Origin: Nitrospirota bacterium
Lineage (GTDB): Bacteria; Nitrospirota; Thermodesulfovibrionia; SZUA-242
Reading direction: 5' to 3'
Assembly (NCBI GenBank): GCA_027021335.1
Contig: JALUUO010000076.1
Span: 1-33,148, forward strand
DNA: 33,148 nt
Positions 1 to 8,317 of this stretch are shown here, one piece after another. The position numbers and the translations under genes are program-made. Each line of letters begins with the position of its first letter. The first letter of the stretch is position 1. The notes under the pieces are model-generated. The model saw only the letters and a program-made list of their open reading frames with translations, did not search any database and had not been told where the DNA came from.

Positions 1-1
1 G

Positions 2-409
2 ATCGGCGATACACTGAAGGGCAGTGCAGCCGTTTTGCTTGGTATGTACTTCCTGGAAGATCCGGTAACGGTCGGACTCTGCGGAATAAGCTCGATTATC
101 GGCCATAACTTCCCGGTTTTTCTTAAATTCCGTGGCGGAAAAGGTGTTGCGACAAGTCTTGGAGTTCTTGCCGTGTACCTACCTCTTGCTGCTGCCGGGT
201 TTGTAATAATATGGAGCGCTGTCTTTCGAATCTGGAAAATATCTTCCCTGTCGGCATTGTTTGCTTTTTCAGGAGTATTTCTGATAGCGTATTTTATGTA
301 TCAGGAGGAATTTCCTGTAATTACGGGCATGTTCGTCCTGGCTGTTATTATGCACAGAGGTAATATAGTACGCCTTATTAAAGGGGCTGAGCCTCGTGTA
401 GGAGGGTAG
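2..409 (+). CDS. plsY: PlsY, acyl-phosphate:glycerol-3-phosphate acyltransferase (3' part)
   Basis: An integral inner-membrane enzyme that moves an acyl group from acyl-phosphate to glycerol-3-phosphate, the first acylation of phospholipid synthesis. The reading frame is open from base 2, so the gene starts outside the window and the N-terminal motif (S-x-P-x-A-Y) is missing. Visible family motifs are FRGGKGVAT, the glycerol-phosphate-binding loop, and the C-terminal H-R-x-N-I-x-R-L-x-x-G-x-E block (HRGNIVRLIKGAE). Hydrophobic stretches between them fit the multi-pass fold. The stop lies 5 bp before the next start, so it may be co-transcribed with the downstream genes, although no functional link is obvious. 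Family assignment is secure; the 5' end cannot be judged. Confidence 0.93.
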   Translation: MGDTLKGSAAVLLGMYFLEDPVTVGLCGISSIIGHNFPVFLKFRGGKGVATSLGVLAVYLPLAAAGFVIIWSAVFRIWKISSLSALFAFSGVFLIAYFMYQEEFPVITGMFVLAVIMHRGNIVRLIKGAEPRVGG

Positions 410-414
410 GCGCT

Positions 415-2118
415 ATGGGAACTGGAATGACAAGGTTATGGGCGCTGTTAATGCTTGCCGGGTTTTTATTTTTTGTTCCGGCAGTCGCACAAGTCGGTCA
501 CCATCCGGATCGTTCCTTGGAGGTGGATTCAGCAGACCCTGAAGCTCACGCGCTTTATATGCTCCAAGCAGCCAGGGAAAAACTGGCTCTAGGCGATACA
601 GATGGCGCTATTGCCATGGCCGAAAAAGCGGTGATAGAGTCACCAGACTTTCCTTGCTCTTATTTTCTGCTGTCCCGTATTTATTTATCAGATGATCTTT
701 CCCATGCCGCACTTCTTTTCTCGGATGGCGTGATTGCATGGCTGCGCAACTTTCGTTGGTCCCTTGCCACTCTTGGCGGAGGCGCCGCCTTGCTGCTTCT
801 TGCCACTATAGTTTCGGTTTTTATAGGTTGGGTTGTTTTATTCTTAAAAAGCGCTCCGCTTGTTCTGCATGATTTAAAAGAAGGAAATATCGACTGGCGC
901 ATCTTGCTGCTCTCTGCAGCATCCGTGTTTTTGGGCCTGTTTTACCCGATATGCTTTTTTTCGATAATCCTTTGGCCCTACTTTGTACGCCGGGAGAAAT
1001 TATTTTTATGCGTATTTCCCCTGGTAATGATCATATCTTACTGGACGTTGACCGTAATTGCCTCGAACTTTCTCTTCCCGGTTTCTCCCAGGCTTAAGGC
1101 TGTTGTAGCCGTACAGGAAGGACATCGGTTTAAATATGCCTTGGATATACTGAATCCCCCTGAATCGGACGAGGAGCGGTTTTCTCTGGCCATGGTTTTC
1201 AGCAAAAACAGAGACCACAAACGGGCAATAGAGCTATACTCGGGAATTGACAATAAATGGAAATATTATGACATTGTTCTAAATAACATAGGTTCCAGTT
1301 ACTACAAGCTGGGCCAACCGGAAAAAGCAATAGAGTATTTCGAAAAAGCATTCGGCTCAGGACTGTCTTCCGTGGAGTACAACCTCAGCCAGGTTTACCG
1401 TGATGGTCTTCTTTTCGACAAAGGAGAGCGATTATTTAAAAACTTGCAGGCTCGTGATCCCGACTCTGTCTTCCGGTTTATGTCGTCCGACAGGGTGGTA
1501 GTTGACGAACCGCTTCCACGGATGGCGCTGTGGAGCCTGGCCTTGAGATCAACCGAACAGATGGATGCCTTGAGAAGCGCGTTATGGAAACCTCTGCTTG
1601 GAATTATCCCGTTGAAATTCGCTCCCGGAACAGGAGCAGTTCTGCTTGTGCTGTTTTTTATACTGGAGTCCAGGCCTAAAAAGAGACCGCAAACCTATAA
1701 GTGCAGGAAATGCGGTTCTGTTCATTGTGGAAGATGTGAAAAACGTCTGTTTAAAGCAAATGTTTGCAATTCCTGCTACTTGGGTTCTCTACGGATAGAT
1801 CAAAGTGATCCCCAGGAGCGTATTGCAAAGATACTTCAAACGCAAAAACATTACGACAACCGGATGCGGGTCACAAAACTACTTGCGTTTTTTCCCGGGC
1901 TTGGAAGCTACTTCCTGGGACACTGGCTTTCGGGATTCCTGCTGCTTTCGGGATTTATTCTTTCATTTGAAGTAATGTTTCTAACCGATTTTCTGTTCTG
2001 GATTCCATTTTCCATGAACGGTTTTAATGCCCGGCTTGCCGGACTCATAACCGCTTGCGGCCTTGTTGTAACCAGTTTCTACCTTGTCAAAAAAGGAGTT
2101 CTTCACGGATGGCGCTAG
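415..2118 (+). CDS. Multi-pass membrane protein with TPR repeats and a Cys-rich zinc-ribbon-like motif
   Basis: I recognise no named family. The 567-residue product starts with a signal peptide or first membrane helix (about residues 7-25). A TPR-like pair follows (about 43-100), then several membrane helices (about 117-145, 162-188 and 197-220) and a second TPR stretch (about 250-350, including a classic A-I-E-Y-F-E-K-A helix). A further helix lies near 403-417. Next comes a cluster of six cysteines in C-x2-C pairs (C430/C433, C438/C441, C451/C454) that looks like a zinc ribbon on the cytoplasmic face, then two or three C-terminal helices. The stop overlaps the next start by 10 bases, so it is probably coupled to the DUF4388 protein. 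A scaffold or assembly role is plausible but is inference. Confidence 0.8.
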   Translation: MGTGMTRLWALLMLAGFLFFVPAVAQVGHHPDRSLEVDSADPEAHALYMLQAAREKLALGDTDGAIAMAEKAVIESPDFPCSYFLLSRIYLSDDLSHAALLFSDGVIAWLRNFRWSLATLGGGAALLLLATIVSVFIGWVVLFLKSAPLVLHDLKEGNIDWRILLLSAASVFLGLFYPICFFSIILWPYFVRREKLFLCVFPLVMIISYWTLTVIASNFLFPVSPRLKAVVAVQEGHRFKYALDILNPPESDEERFSLAMVFSKNRDHKRAIELYSGIDNKWKYYDIVLNNIGSSYYKLGQPEKAIEYFEKAFGSGLSSVEYNLSQVYRDGLLFDKGERLFKNLQARDPDSVFRFMSSDRVVVDEPLPRMALWSLALRSTEQMDALRSALWKPLLGIIPLKFAPGTGAVLLVLFFILESRPKKRPQTYKCRKCGSVHCGRCEKRLFKANVCNSCYLGSLRIDQSDPQERIAKILQTQKHYDNRMRVTKLLAFFPGLGSYFLGHWLSGFLLLSGFILSFEVMFLTDFLFWIPFSMNGFNARLAGLITACGLVVTSFYLVKKGVLHGWR

Positions 2119-3200
2119 AGGGTAATCTTAAAGATTTCGGCCTTGCCGACATCCTTCAACTTATCTTCTTTCAGAGAAAAACAGGTGTGTTGACCTTAAG
2201 GGGGCATATTGACTCGGTCCGTTTGTCCTTTCTTGAGGGAAACGTCGTCATGGCGATATCCAAAAGGCGTGAGAAAAGTGCTCGCGTCGGCCGGATGCTG
2301 GTTCAAAGAGGTTTTATTTCTGAAGAAGACTTAGAAAAAGCCCTTGAGTCAAGCAAGGGATCAGCCGAACGCCTTGGAAAAATACTTTACTCTGAAGGCA
2401 AAATAGGCCTTGAAGACCTGGTTGAGATCGTTTCAGCCCAGATGGCCGAGACGGTTGTGCAGTTATTCAGCTGGAGAAAGGGTCACTACGAGTTTGTAGC
2501 TCAGGATGTTGTTATAGACCCGGATGTTGGGGTTTCCCTGGATACAGAACACCTTCTCATGGAGGGGTTACGTATCACTGACGAATGGTCTTTGCTTAAC
2601 GGAAAAATCGATCTGGACACCACCTATGACAAGGTGCCGGGCGTCACAGCCGACGATCTGGATGAAAATGAGCGGACCGTCTTACCGTTACTTGATGGCC
2701 GAACAGATGTAAATGCCATAATGGACCTAAGTGTCTTGAGTCAACTTGATACAGCCAAGGCTATAGTCTCATTGGAGGACAAAGGGCTTATTACGGCAAA
2801 GTCTCCCACCGAAGTTAGTCATGAACCGATAACAAAAAATGGTGGAGGAATTGGAGCCGCTCTTGCCAAGATTGCTATTAATAAAAGTACCGTATTTTAC
2901 CTTCTCTCCACTCTCGTTCTTGTTTTGATGGTTGTCTTTACGTTTCGCAGTTCACTGAGCATAGCCAATGACCTGGAACACTACGCAGAAGGCGTAGCGC
3001 TGGAAAAACTTAGATTGCAAATAGAAATGTTCAAGGCTGAAGCCGGTTTTTACCCAAACAGCCTTGATGAACTGTCACCTGAGAAATCGGGTGAGCTTGC
3101 CTATCAGCAATACGTTTATCATAAGAGGGAGGGGGGAGGATTCATTCTTATTGATTTGGGTCCCGACGGCATCGAAGGAAGCGAGGACGACATTAAGTAA
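2109..3200 (+). CDS. DUF4388 (PATAN-like) regulator fused to a pseudopilin-G-like C-terminal domain
   Basis: I chose the ATG at 2109, which has an AAGGAG ribosome-binding site about 10 bases upstream and overlaps the previous stop; the product is then 363 residues. Residues 1-50 begin with the DUF4388 signature (LEGNLKDFGLADILQLI). Residues 50-130 carry the helical part usual in these proteins. Residues 185-230 look like a winged-helix or second helical unit. One membrane helix (about 262-280) follows. The tail (about 285-363) resembles the soluble half of type II secretion pseudopilin GspG: a long helix with FYPNSLDEL, then a GPDG...SEDD loop of the kind that binds calcium in GspG. Topology would be cytoplasmic DUF4388 with the tail in the periplasm. 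DUF4388/PATAN proteins are often linked to type IV pili and surface motility. Function here is inferred. Confidence 0.78.
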   Translation: MALEGNLKDFGLADILQLIFFQRKTGVLTLRGHIDSVRLSFLEGNVVMAISKRREKSARVGRMLVQRGFISEEDLEKALESSKGSAERLGKILYSEGKIGLEDLVEIVSAQMAETVVQLFSWRKGHYEFVAQDVVIDPDVGVSLDTEHLLMEGLRITDEWSLLNGKIDLDTTYDKVPGVTADDLDENERTVLPLLDGRTDVNAIMDLSVLSQLDTAKAIVSLEDKGLITAKSPTEVSHEPITKNGGGIGAALAKIAINKSTVFYLLSTLVLVLMVVFTFRSSLSIANDLEHYAEGVALEKLRLQIEMFKAEAGFYPNSLDELSPEKSGELAYQQYVYHKREGGGFILIDLGPDGIEGSEDDIK

Positions 3201-3263
3201 CCACGCCGGGCTGAAAACTTCTTAAATCCATAAAAACCTTCCTATACAGATTCATAGCTCTGC

Positions 3264-4007
3264 ATGCCTGATCTTATGAATACCAAGAAAGCTGTTACTC
3301 TTTTAAGCGGCGGGCTTGATTCCGCAACAGCTGCTGCCATAGCGGCTTCAGAAGGCTATACCCTGTATTGTCTTAGTTTCGATTACGGCCAGCGCCACAA
3401 GCAGGAGCTGGAATCTGCGGCTCTTACAGCCAGGTCGCTTGGCTCTGCCCAGCATATGGTGCTTTCGGCGGATATGAGAAAACTCGGAGGGTCAGCCCTA
3501 ACATCCAGTTCAATCCATGTGCCCAAGGATCGCAACACGCATGAGATGGAATCAGGTGGAGTTCCCGTCACTTACGTTCCGGCCAGAAATACTATCTTCC
3601 TGTCTTACGCGCTTGCATGGGCCGAGGTGTTGGGATCTTCTGATATCTTTATAGGTGTGAACGCCGTTGATTACAGCGGCTACCCCGATTGCCGTCCGGA
3701 ATTCATTACAGCTTTTGAAAGGTTGGCAAATCTATCCACAAAGGCATCTGTGGAAGGGGGCATAGATTTTAAGATTCATGCTCCGCTTATTCATATGACA
3801 AAAGCCGAGATAATACAGATGGGAGAGAAGTTAGGTGTTGACTTCTCATTGACCTGGAGTTGCTACCACCCCGACGCAGAAGGCTATCCCTGCGGCCGGT
3901 GTGATAGTTGCAAGATTCGAGCTAAGGGATTCAGAGAGGCCGGTGTAATTGATCATGCTGCCAAAAAACGAGGTCAAAAGAGGTCAAAAAATGAACTTGC
4001 AGGATAG
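3264..4007 (+). CDS. queC: QueC, 7-cyano-7-deazaguanine synthase
   Basis: An ATP-dependent enzyme that converts 7-carboxy-7-deazaguanine and ammonia to preQ0, a precursor of the tRNA base queuosine. The PP-loop SGGLDS is at residues 15-20, followed by the FDYGQRH motif. The zinc site is C200, C210, C213 and C216 (SCYHP...PCGRCDSC). At 247 residues the length is normal, with a slightly extended basic tail. ATG at 3276 (MNTKK) is an alternative start; neither has a strong ribosome-binding site. No preQ1 riboswitch is visible in the 63-bp upstream gap. The 3' end overlaps the next gene by 17 bases. Its place between two DUF4388 genes is odd and no other queuosine gene is in the window. Confidence 0.96.
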   Translation: MPDLMNTKKAVTLLSGGLDSATAAAIAASEGYTLYCLSFDYGQRHKQELESAALTARSLGSAQHMVLSADMRKLGGSALTSSSIHVPKDRNTHEMESGGVPVTYVPARNTIFLSYALAWAEVLGSSDIFIGVNAVDYSGYPDCRPEFITAFERLANLSTKASVEGGIDFKIHAPLIHMTKAEIIQMGEKLGVDFSLTWSCYHPDAEGYPCGRCDSCKIRAKGFREAGVIDHAAKKRGQKRSKNELAG

Positions 4008-5142
4008 GTTGGAAAACGTCGGCCTGGTAAACGTTTTTCAAACCTTGAGCATCGGGAAGATGAGCGGCAGTCTCCTGATAAGTGGAGAAGAAGGCGGGAC
4101 GGTTATGGTCTTTAAAGAAGGACTAATCGTTCGTGGTGAGTGCGATTTCCTGGAAGAAGAACTGGATGGACAACTTTTAAGCAACTGGCTTGTCAGTGCA
4201 GAACAGCTAGAACTTGCCCGCAAGGTTAAGAAGGAACTCCCCGGAAAATCCGTGGCGGAAATTTTGGTGGAAATGGGAGGCCTTAAGCAGGATGTACTTG
4301 AACGTGAGGTCAGAAGAAGAATTGAACAGATCGTCTACCGGATTCTTTTCTGGCGAAATGGCAGTTTCAGGTTCGAATCAAGTATTGATGCAACTCAGGA
4401 CAACACCGGGCTCCAGGGGGCAGGCTATGAACTTCCACGGGGGATGAGTCCGGAGTATCTTCTGCTGGAAGCCGCCAGGGCTTATGATGACAAATGCACC
4501 AACAGGCCCTTTGAACCGCTTGGATTTTGCGCCGGACCGGCAGTGACGGCCTCGTTCGAGAAAGCACGGATACAAAGTGAAAACACGCATGAAAAGAGAC
4601 GGGACATATCACTTCTTCGCACTCTTTCTTCTGAACTGCGGTTTCCTAGCAGTTCTTCCGAGATCGCTCTGCTTACACTTCGTTTTGCAAGCAATCTTTT
4701 CCGTAGAGGAGTGCTTTTTATGCTGGAAACCGATGAGGTAGTCGCCCTCGGACATTTCGGCCTGGAAAACAAAAACAGCATCTCAACAGTTTGGGACTTA
4801 AGAATAAGCCTGTCGGACTCTCCGTTTCTAAGTGGAATTATTCAAAAGCAAAACCACTACCGTGGCCCTGTCGTCCATGACAGCGGCACCGAAAAACTCG
4901 TGAGTGAATTCGGCGGCCCATGGCCGCAGGAAGCCGCCATATTCCTTATTATCGCCGAAGAAGCAGTGATAGCTTTTTTGTACTGTGACGATGTTTCAGG
5001 AGGTAGTAACCCGGAAACCAAGCCGTTAAGTCAAGCAGAAGGCCTCGAGATTTTCGCAAATCAGGCCGGACTGGCCATAGAGAAATCGTTACTCGAGCAG
5101 AAAATCCAGGTAATGAGTGGTATGTCGGCAACCAGGCAGTAA
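3991..5142 (+). CDS. DUF4388 regulator with a GAF-like C-terminal domain
   Basis: I chose the ATG at 3991 because the protein then begins [17 protein letters not shown], aligning with the N-terminus of the other DUF4388 protein; an AGAGG lies upstream. The product has 383 residues. Residues 1-60 match DUF4388 (S-G-x-L-x-[12 protein letters not shown]), and 60-130 form the helical extension ending in a F-W-R-N-G-S-F-R-F strand. A linker leads to residues 205-375, which read like a GAF domain: hydrophobic strands alternating with helices, ending in [11 protein letters not shown], a typical last GAF helix. No membrane segment and no catalytic domain are present, so it is probably a cytoplasmic adaptor with a ligand-binding module. 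It sits just upstream of the chemosensory operon and could be one of its outputs or inputs (inference). Confidence 0.8.
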   Translation: MNLQDRLENVGLVNVFQTLSIGKMSGSLLISGEEGGTVMVFKEGLIVRGECDFLEEELDGQLLSNWLVSAEQLELARKVKKELPGKSVAEILVEMGGLKQDVLEREVRRRIEQIVYRILFWRNGSFRFESSIDATQDNTGLQGAGYELPRGMSPEYLLLEAARAYDDKCTNRPFEPLGFCAGPAVTASFEKARIQSENTHEKRRDISLLRTLSSELRFPSSSSEIALLTLRFASNLFRRGVLFMLETDEVVALGHFGLENKNSISTVWDLRISLSDSPFLSGIIQKQNHYRGPVVHDSGTEKLVSEFGGPWPQEAAIFLIIAEEAVIAFLYCDDVSGGSNPETKPLSQAEGLEIFANQAGLAIEKSLLEQKIQVMSGMSATRQ

Positions 5143-5196
5143 AGGCCGGAAACCGGCGATTGATCTTTCTAAAAAACGGCTGATCTCTTCGTCCAA

Positions 5197-5248
5197 TTAC
5201 ATTTTTTCTTGTTTTACGACGAAATAGTAATGAAAAGGTAAAATGTAA
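5197..5248. promoter_or_regulatory. Inverted repeat in the leader of the chemosensory operon
   Basis: In the 132-bp gap before cheY, TTACATTTT (5197-5205) and its exact complement AAAATGTAA (5240-5248) lie 34 bases apart. The right arm includes a TAAAAT (5239-5244) that could be a -10 element, but I see no convincing -35. A small GCCGG-AAA-CCGGC hairpin (5145-5157) just after the previous stop lacks a T-run, so it is at best a weak terminator. The repeat could be a regulator site or a loop-forming element. Confidence 0.3.
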
Positions 5249-5274
5249 CCAACTACTTAGCCAGGGGGGGACTT

Positions 5275-5649
5275 GTGAAATCGATTCTTATCGTAGAGGA
5301 TTCCGCTATGACACGGGCGATGATAAGGACCGCTCTTGAAAACATTGATGATTGCGAAGTCGAAATAATCGAAGTTGAATCAGGGTTTGAAGCACTGCGC
5401 ATTCTTCCTTCCAGGGAGTTTCGTCTTATTCTTACCGATATCAATATGCCTGATATAAACGGGCTCGAACTTATTAATTTCGTAAAAAGCAATCCGACCT
5501 ACCGTAATATTCCTCTTATTATTGTAACTACAGAGTGTCGCGAGGAAGACAGAAACCGTGGAATGGCTCTTGGCGCCTTCGCCTATATCACCAAGCCATT
5601 TGAGCCCGAAGCGCTTCAAAAACTTGTTCAGAAGGCTCTCGAGGAATGA
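5275..5649 (+). CDS. cheY: CheY-like single-domain response regulator
   Basis: A 124-residue receiver domain with no output domain. The acidic pair is E8/D9, the phospho-acceptor is D55 (LTDINMPD), the switch Thr is T85 (IIVTTE) and the conserved Lys is K107 (ITKPFEP). A GTG start is used, with an exceptionally G-rich ribosome-binding site (AGGGGGGG) five bases upstream. The stop overlaps the cheA start as ATGA, so translation is coupled and this is probably the main phosphorylation target of that kinase. Flagellar switch proteins are absent from the window, so the output may be type IV pili or another system. Confidence 0.93.
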   Translation: MKSILIVEDSAMTRAMIRTALENIDDCEVEIIEVESGFEALRILPSREFRLILTDINMPDINGLELINFVKSNPTYRNIPLIIVTTECREEDRNRGMALGAFAYITKPFEPEALQKLVQKALEE

Positions 5650-7694
5650 GCGAAGCCAGGGAAGAGTTTGTATCCGAAGCAGAAGATTTACTGAGGGAAA
5701 CCGAGGACGGTCTTCTTGACCTTCAAGAGACTCTCTCTAAGGGTTGCAATCCTGACGTTCTAAACGGTGTCTTCCGGTCTATCCATACTCTTAAGGGCCT
5801 ATCCGGACTTTTCGGCCAACGCGGGATATTAGATCTAAGTCATGCCATGGAAACCATGCTTGACGAACTCAGGCTGGGGCAAAGAGAACTTACCGAGGCT
5901 ACGATCGCTTTCCTGCTTAAAAACCTGGACATATTGAAAAAACTTCTGGGTGAAATTTTTAAGGAAGGTAAAGAGCTTACTTCTGTGGATGCCGCTCTTG
6001 AGGAGATAGGAAAATTTCGCGATGAGGGAAAAGGGCGTGAAAAAGAGGTTAAAAACGAACCTGGTTGCCTGACTGGAATTCCGGAAGAAATCACTAAAGT
6101 TCTTTCCGAGTACGAAGAGCACAGGCTTCGCACAGCGCTTAAAAAGGAACTCTGCCTGGTTACCGTGGAGGCCGAGTTTGAACTTGTCTCATTCGAAGAG
6201 GACCTAAAAGGTCTCATAGAGAAGATCAACCAGCTCGGAGAACTTATAGCAACAATACCAAAGACCTTGGGTGTACTGCCGGGCCGTATAGGCTTTGATC
6301 TTCTGGTCGCGCTGAACACTTCCCTTTCGAAGGCCAAAGAAGCGTTGAAGCTTTGGAGTGTTAACGAGCTTGTTCCGTCACCGCCTGAACCGGAAACAAC
6401 ATCTTCAATTTTACCGGCGGTCAATATTCCAACTAAACCTGGTGAGGAAATAATACAAGAGCCGCTGTTGAAGAGCGGCTCCAGTACGGTAAGAGTTGAT
6501 ATTGGTAAGATTGATGCTATTTTAGATACTGTGGGAGAACTTATGCTGGCAAAAGGAGCGGTAAGCAGAATCGGAGCCGAAATATCCGAGACTTTCGGTT
6601 TTGGTCCTTTTTCGGTTGACCTGCAAAAGGTCTCCAGAATACTCGAAAAACGCCTTGAAGAACTACAGAACCAGATTCTTGAAATCAGAATGGTTCCTGT
6701 AAGACAGGTTTTTTCACGTCTTAACCGTGTTGTACGCCGCTATACACGAGATAAAGGAAAAGAGATAGATTTACAACTCTTTGGAGGCGAGACAGAAGTA
6801 GACAAACTTATGGCTGAGGAAATAATAGATCCACTTATGCATATGATGCGCAATGCCATCGATCATGGAATTGAACCGGCTGAAGAACGACTGGCGGCCG
6901 GGAAGCCTGTCACCGGGGTTATTACGCTGAAGGCATTTCCAAAGGGGAATCATGTCGTCTTCCAACTAACTGATGACGGATACGGTATTCAGCCCGAAAA
7001 AGTGCTGGCAAAAGCCCGGGAAAAGAAACTCATAGCCGAAAACCAGACACTTGACCACGATGGTATAGTAAAACTTATATTCCTGCCGGGTTTTAGTACT
7101 GCTTCCTCCGTAAATGATGTATCAGGCAGGGGAGTGGGCATGGACGTGGTAAAAGAAAAGGTTTCCTCATTGGGTGGATTTATTGATGTAGAGACAGAGC
7201 CAGGCTGCAAAACCACATTCACGGTCACCATCCCCATAACACTGGCCATCATTAAGGCGGTTCTGGTTTCTACAGCCGGAGAAACCATGGCTGTGCCGAT
7301 GGCTTCAACTTCGGAAACCCTGTCGATAGAGCCGGATATGATTCAGCATATAGAGGGCAAAGAAGTTATAGAGCTTCGGGGTAAAATGCTTCCCATTGTC
7401 AGGCTTGCTGAAATGTTTTGGCTCTACCATGACAGGCCACGGGAGCGTTACTTCGTGGTAGTTGTAGGTTTTGGGGGACGGCGCATTGGACTGCTTGTAG
7501 ACTCACTGCTGGGGCAACAGGAGATAGTGGTTAAACCCCTGGGAGAACGCCTTGAAAAGATCAAGGGCATATCCGGCGCCGCCGAAATAGGAAAGTACAA
7601 AGTAATACTGGTTCTGGATGTGGAGTCATTGATGGAAGAAGCTATGCTTAGTTCGCAGACGATAAAAGCAGATTCAGATGGGCTGGGCGCCTGA
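5646..7694 (+). CDS. cheA: CheA, chemosensory histidine kinase
   Basis: The 682-residue central kinase receives signals from MCP/CheW arrays and phosphorylates CheY and CheB. Domains in order: P1 histidine phosphotransfer (1-110, with H47 in S-I-H-T-L-K-G); a helical E-Y-E-x-H-R-L region (150-205) that may act as P2; P3 dimerisation (about 280-355, V-D-x-x-x-x-L-V-G-E-L-type sequence); P4 ATPase (355-530, N-box around N403/H407 in MRNAIDHGIE, G1 DDGYGI at 443-448, G2 GRGVGMDVV); and P5 CheW-like (535-670). All core motifs are intact, so it should be active. It overlaps cheY by four bases. Confidence 0.97.
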   Translation: MSEAREEFVSEAEDLLRETEDGLLDLQETLSKGCNPDVLNGVFRSIHTLKGLSGLFGQRGILDLSHAMETMLDELRLGQRELTEATIAFLLKNLDILKKLLGEIFKEGKELTSVDAALEEIGKFRDEGKGREKEVKNEPGCLTGIPEEITKVLSEYEEHRLRTALKKELCLVTVEAEFELVSFEEDLKGLIEKINQLGELIATIPKTLGVLPGRIGFDLLVALNTSLSKAKEALKLWSVNELVPSPPEPETTSSILPAVNIPTKPGEEIIQEPLLKSGSSTVRVDIGKIDAILDTVGELMLAKGAVSRIGAEISETFGFGPFSVDLQKVSRILEKRLEELQNQILEIRMVPVRQVFSRLNRVVRRYTRDKGKEIDLQLFGGETEVDKLMAEEIIDPLMHMMRNAIDHGIEPAEERLAAGKPVTGVITLKAFPKGNHVVFQLTDDGYGIQPEKVLAKAREKKLIAENQTLDHDGIVKLIFLPGFSTASSVNDVSGRGVGMDVVKEKVSSLGGFIDVETEPGCKTTFTVTIPITLAIIKAVLVSTAGETMAVPMASTSETLSIEPDMIQHIEGKEVIELRGKMLPIVRLAEMFWLYHDRPRERYFVVVVGFGGRRIGLLVDSLLGQQEIVVKPLGERLEKIKGISGAAEIGKYKVILVLDVESLMEEAMLSSQTIKADSDGLGA

Positions 7695-7722
7695 CAAAAC
7701 AGGAGCCGGGAGGTTTTAAAAA

Positions 7723-8247
7723 ATGTCAGAGGATCAACCTGTTCTAGGTTCTCAGCCATCAGCCTTTTTTTCTGAAGCAGACGAAGACTACGAGTATGAG
7801 GAGTACGAAGAAGAGGGCGGGTCGTCTTGTGAGAAGATAAAAATCCTGGTTTTCCGGATCGGAGATGAAGACTATGCGGTTCGTATGACTGACTTGCAGG
7901 AAATTCTTAAAATGCATGAGATTACCACCATTCCACGGGCACCAAGACATCTTATGGGAATAACTTCGTTACGGGGCAAGGTGATTCCCGTTATAGACCC
8001 AAGAATTCGGCTCAAGGTTGAAACTGTGGATTCTTCTGAGCCTAGAATAATTGTACTCTCTGGAGAAGGCTGCCCTGTCGGTATAAAAGTGGATCGTATT
8101 ACAGGTATGTTTATGATAAAGCCGGAAGAAATTATGCCTTCGCTTAACACCCTTACCGATGAAGAATCACGTTTTATAGATTCTGTTGTACGTGTTGAAC
8201 ACAGGTTCGTTTCGATCCTGAATCTTGACGCAATACTTGAAATTTAG
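7723..8247 (+). CDS. cheW: CheW coupling protein with an acidic N-terminal extension
   Basis: A 174-residue adaptor linking CheA to receptors. The CheW fold covers about residues 38-174, with standard motifs V-F-R-I-G-D-E-D-Y-A-V, P-R-A-P, L-M-G-I-T-S-L-R-G-K-V-I-P-V-I-D and a final I-L-N-L-D. The first 37 residues are an added, very acidic tail rich in E, D and Y, not normally part of CheW. A GGGAGG ribosome-binding site precedes the ATG. It is one of two CheW proteins in the cluster; the other (12861-13322) lacks this tail, so the two may serve different receptors or array positions. Confidence 0.93.
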   Translation: MSEDQPVLGSQPSAFFSEADEDYEYEEYEEEGGSSCEKIKILVFRIGDEDYAVRMTDLQEILKMHEITTIPRAPRHLMGITSLRGKVIPVIDPRIRLKVETVDSSEPRIIVLSGEGCPVGIKVDRITGMFMIKPEEIMPSLNTLTDEESRFIDSVVRVEHRFVSILNLDAILEI

Positions 8248-8274
8248 TAACTACAGACTATTTGGTCTTTAACC

Positions 8275-8284
8275 TTAGGCCTAA
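8275..8284. promoter_or_regulatory. TTAGGCCTAA palindrome in an AT-rich gap
   Basis: The 70-bp gap between cheW and the first MCP gene holds a perfect 10-bp palindrome followed by an alternating AT tract (about 8284-8306). This could mark an internal promoter or operator, making the MCPs separately tunable. I see no clear -35/-10 pair. Confidence 0.25.
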
Positions 8285-8317
8285 ATATATAAATATATAT
8301 AAATAACGGAGTTCAGA

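Noticed and set aside
3201-3263. preQ1 riboswitch before queC.
   Set aside because: The gap is only 63 bp and shows no recognisable pseudoknot or anti-RBS pairing.
5840-6424. Long minus-strand frame (194 codons) inside cheA.
   Set aside because: It lies fully inside an intact, conserved cheA and is serine-rich with no recognisable domain; the same holds for the other long minus-strand frames in MCP, HEAT and phosphorylase genes.
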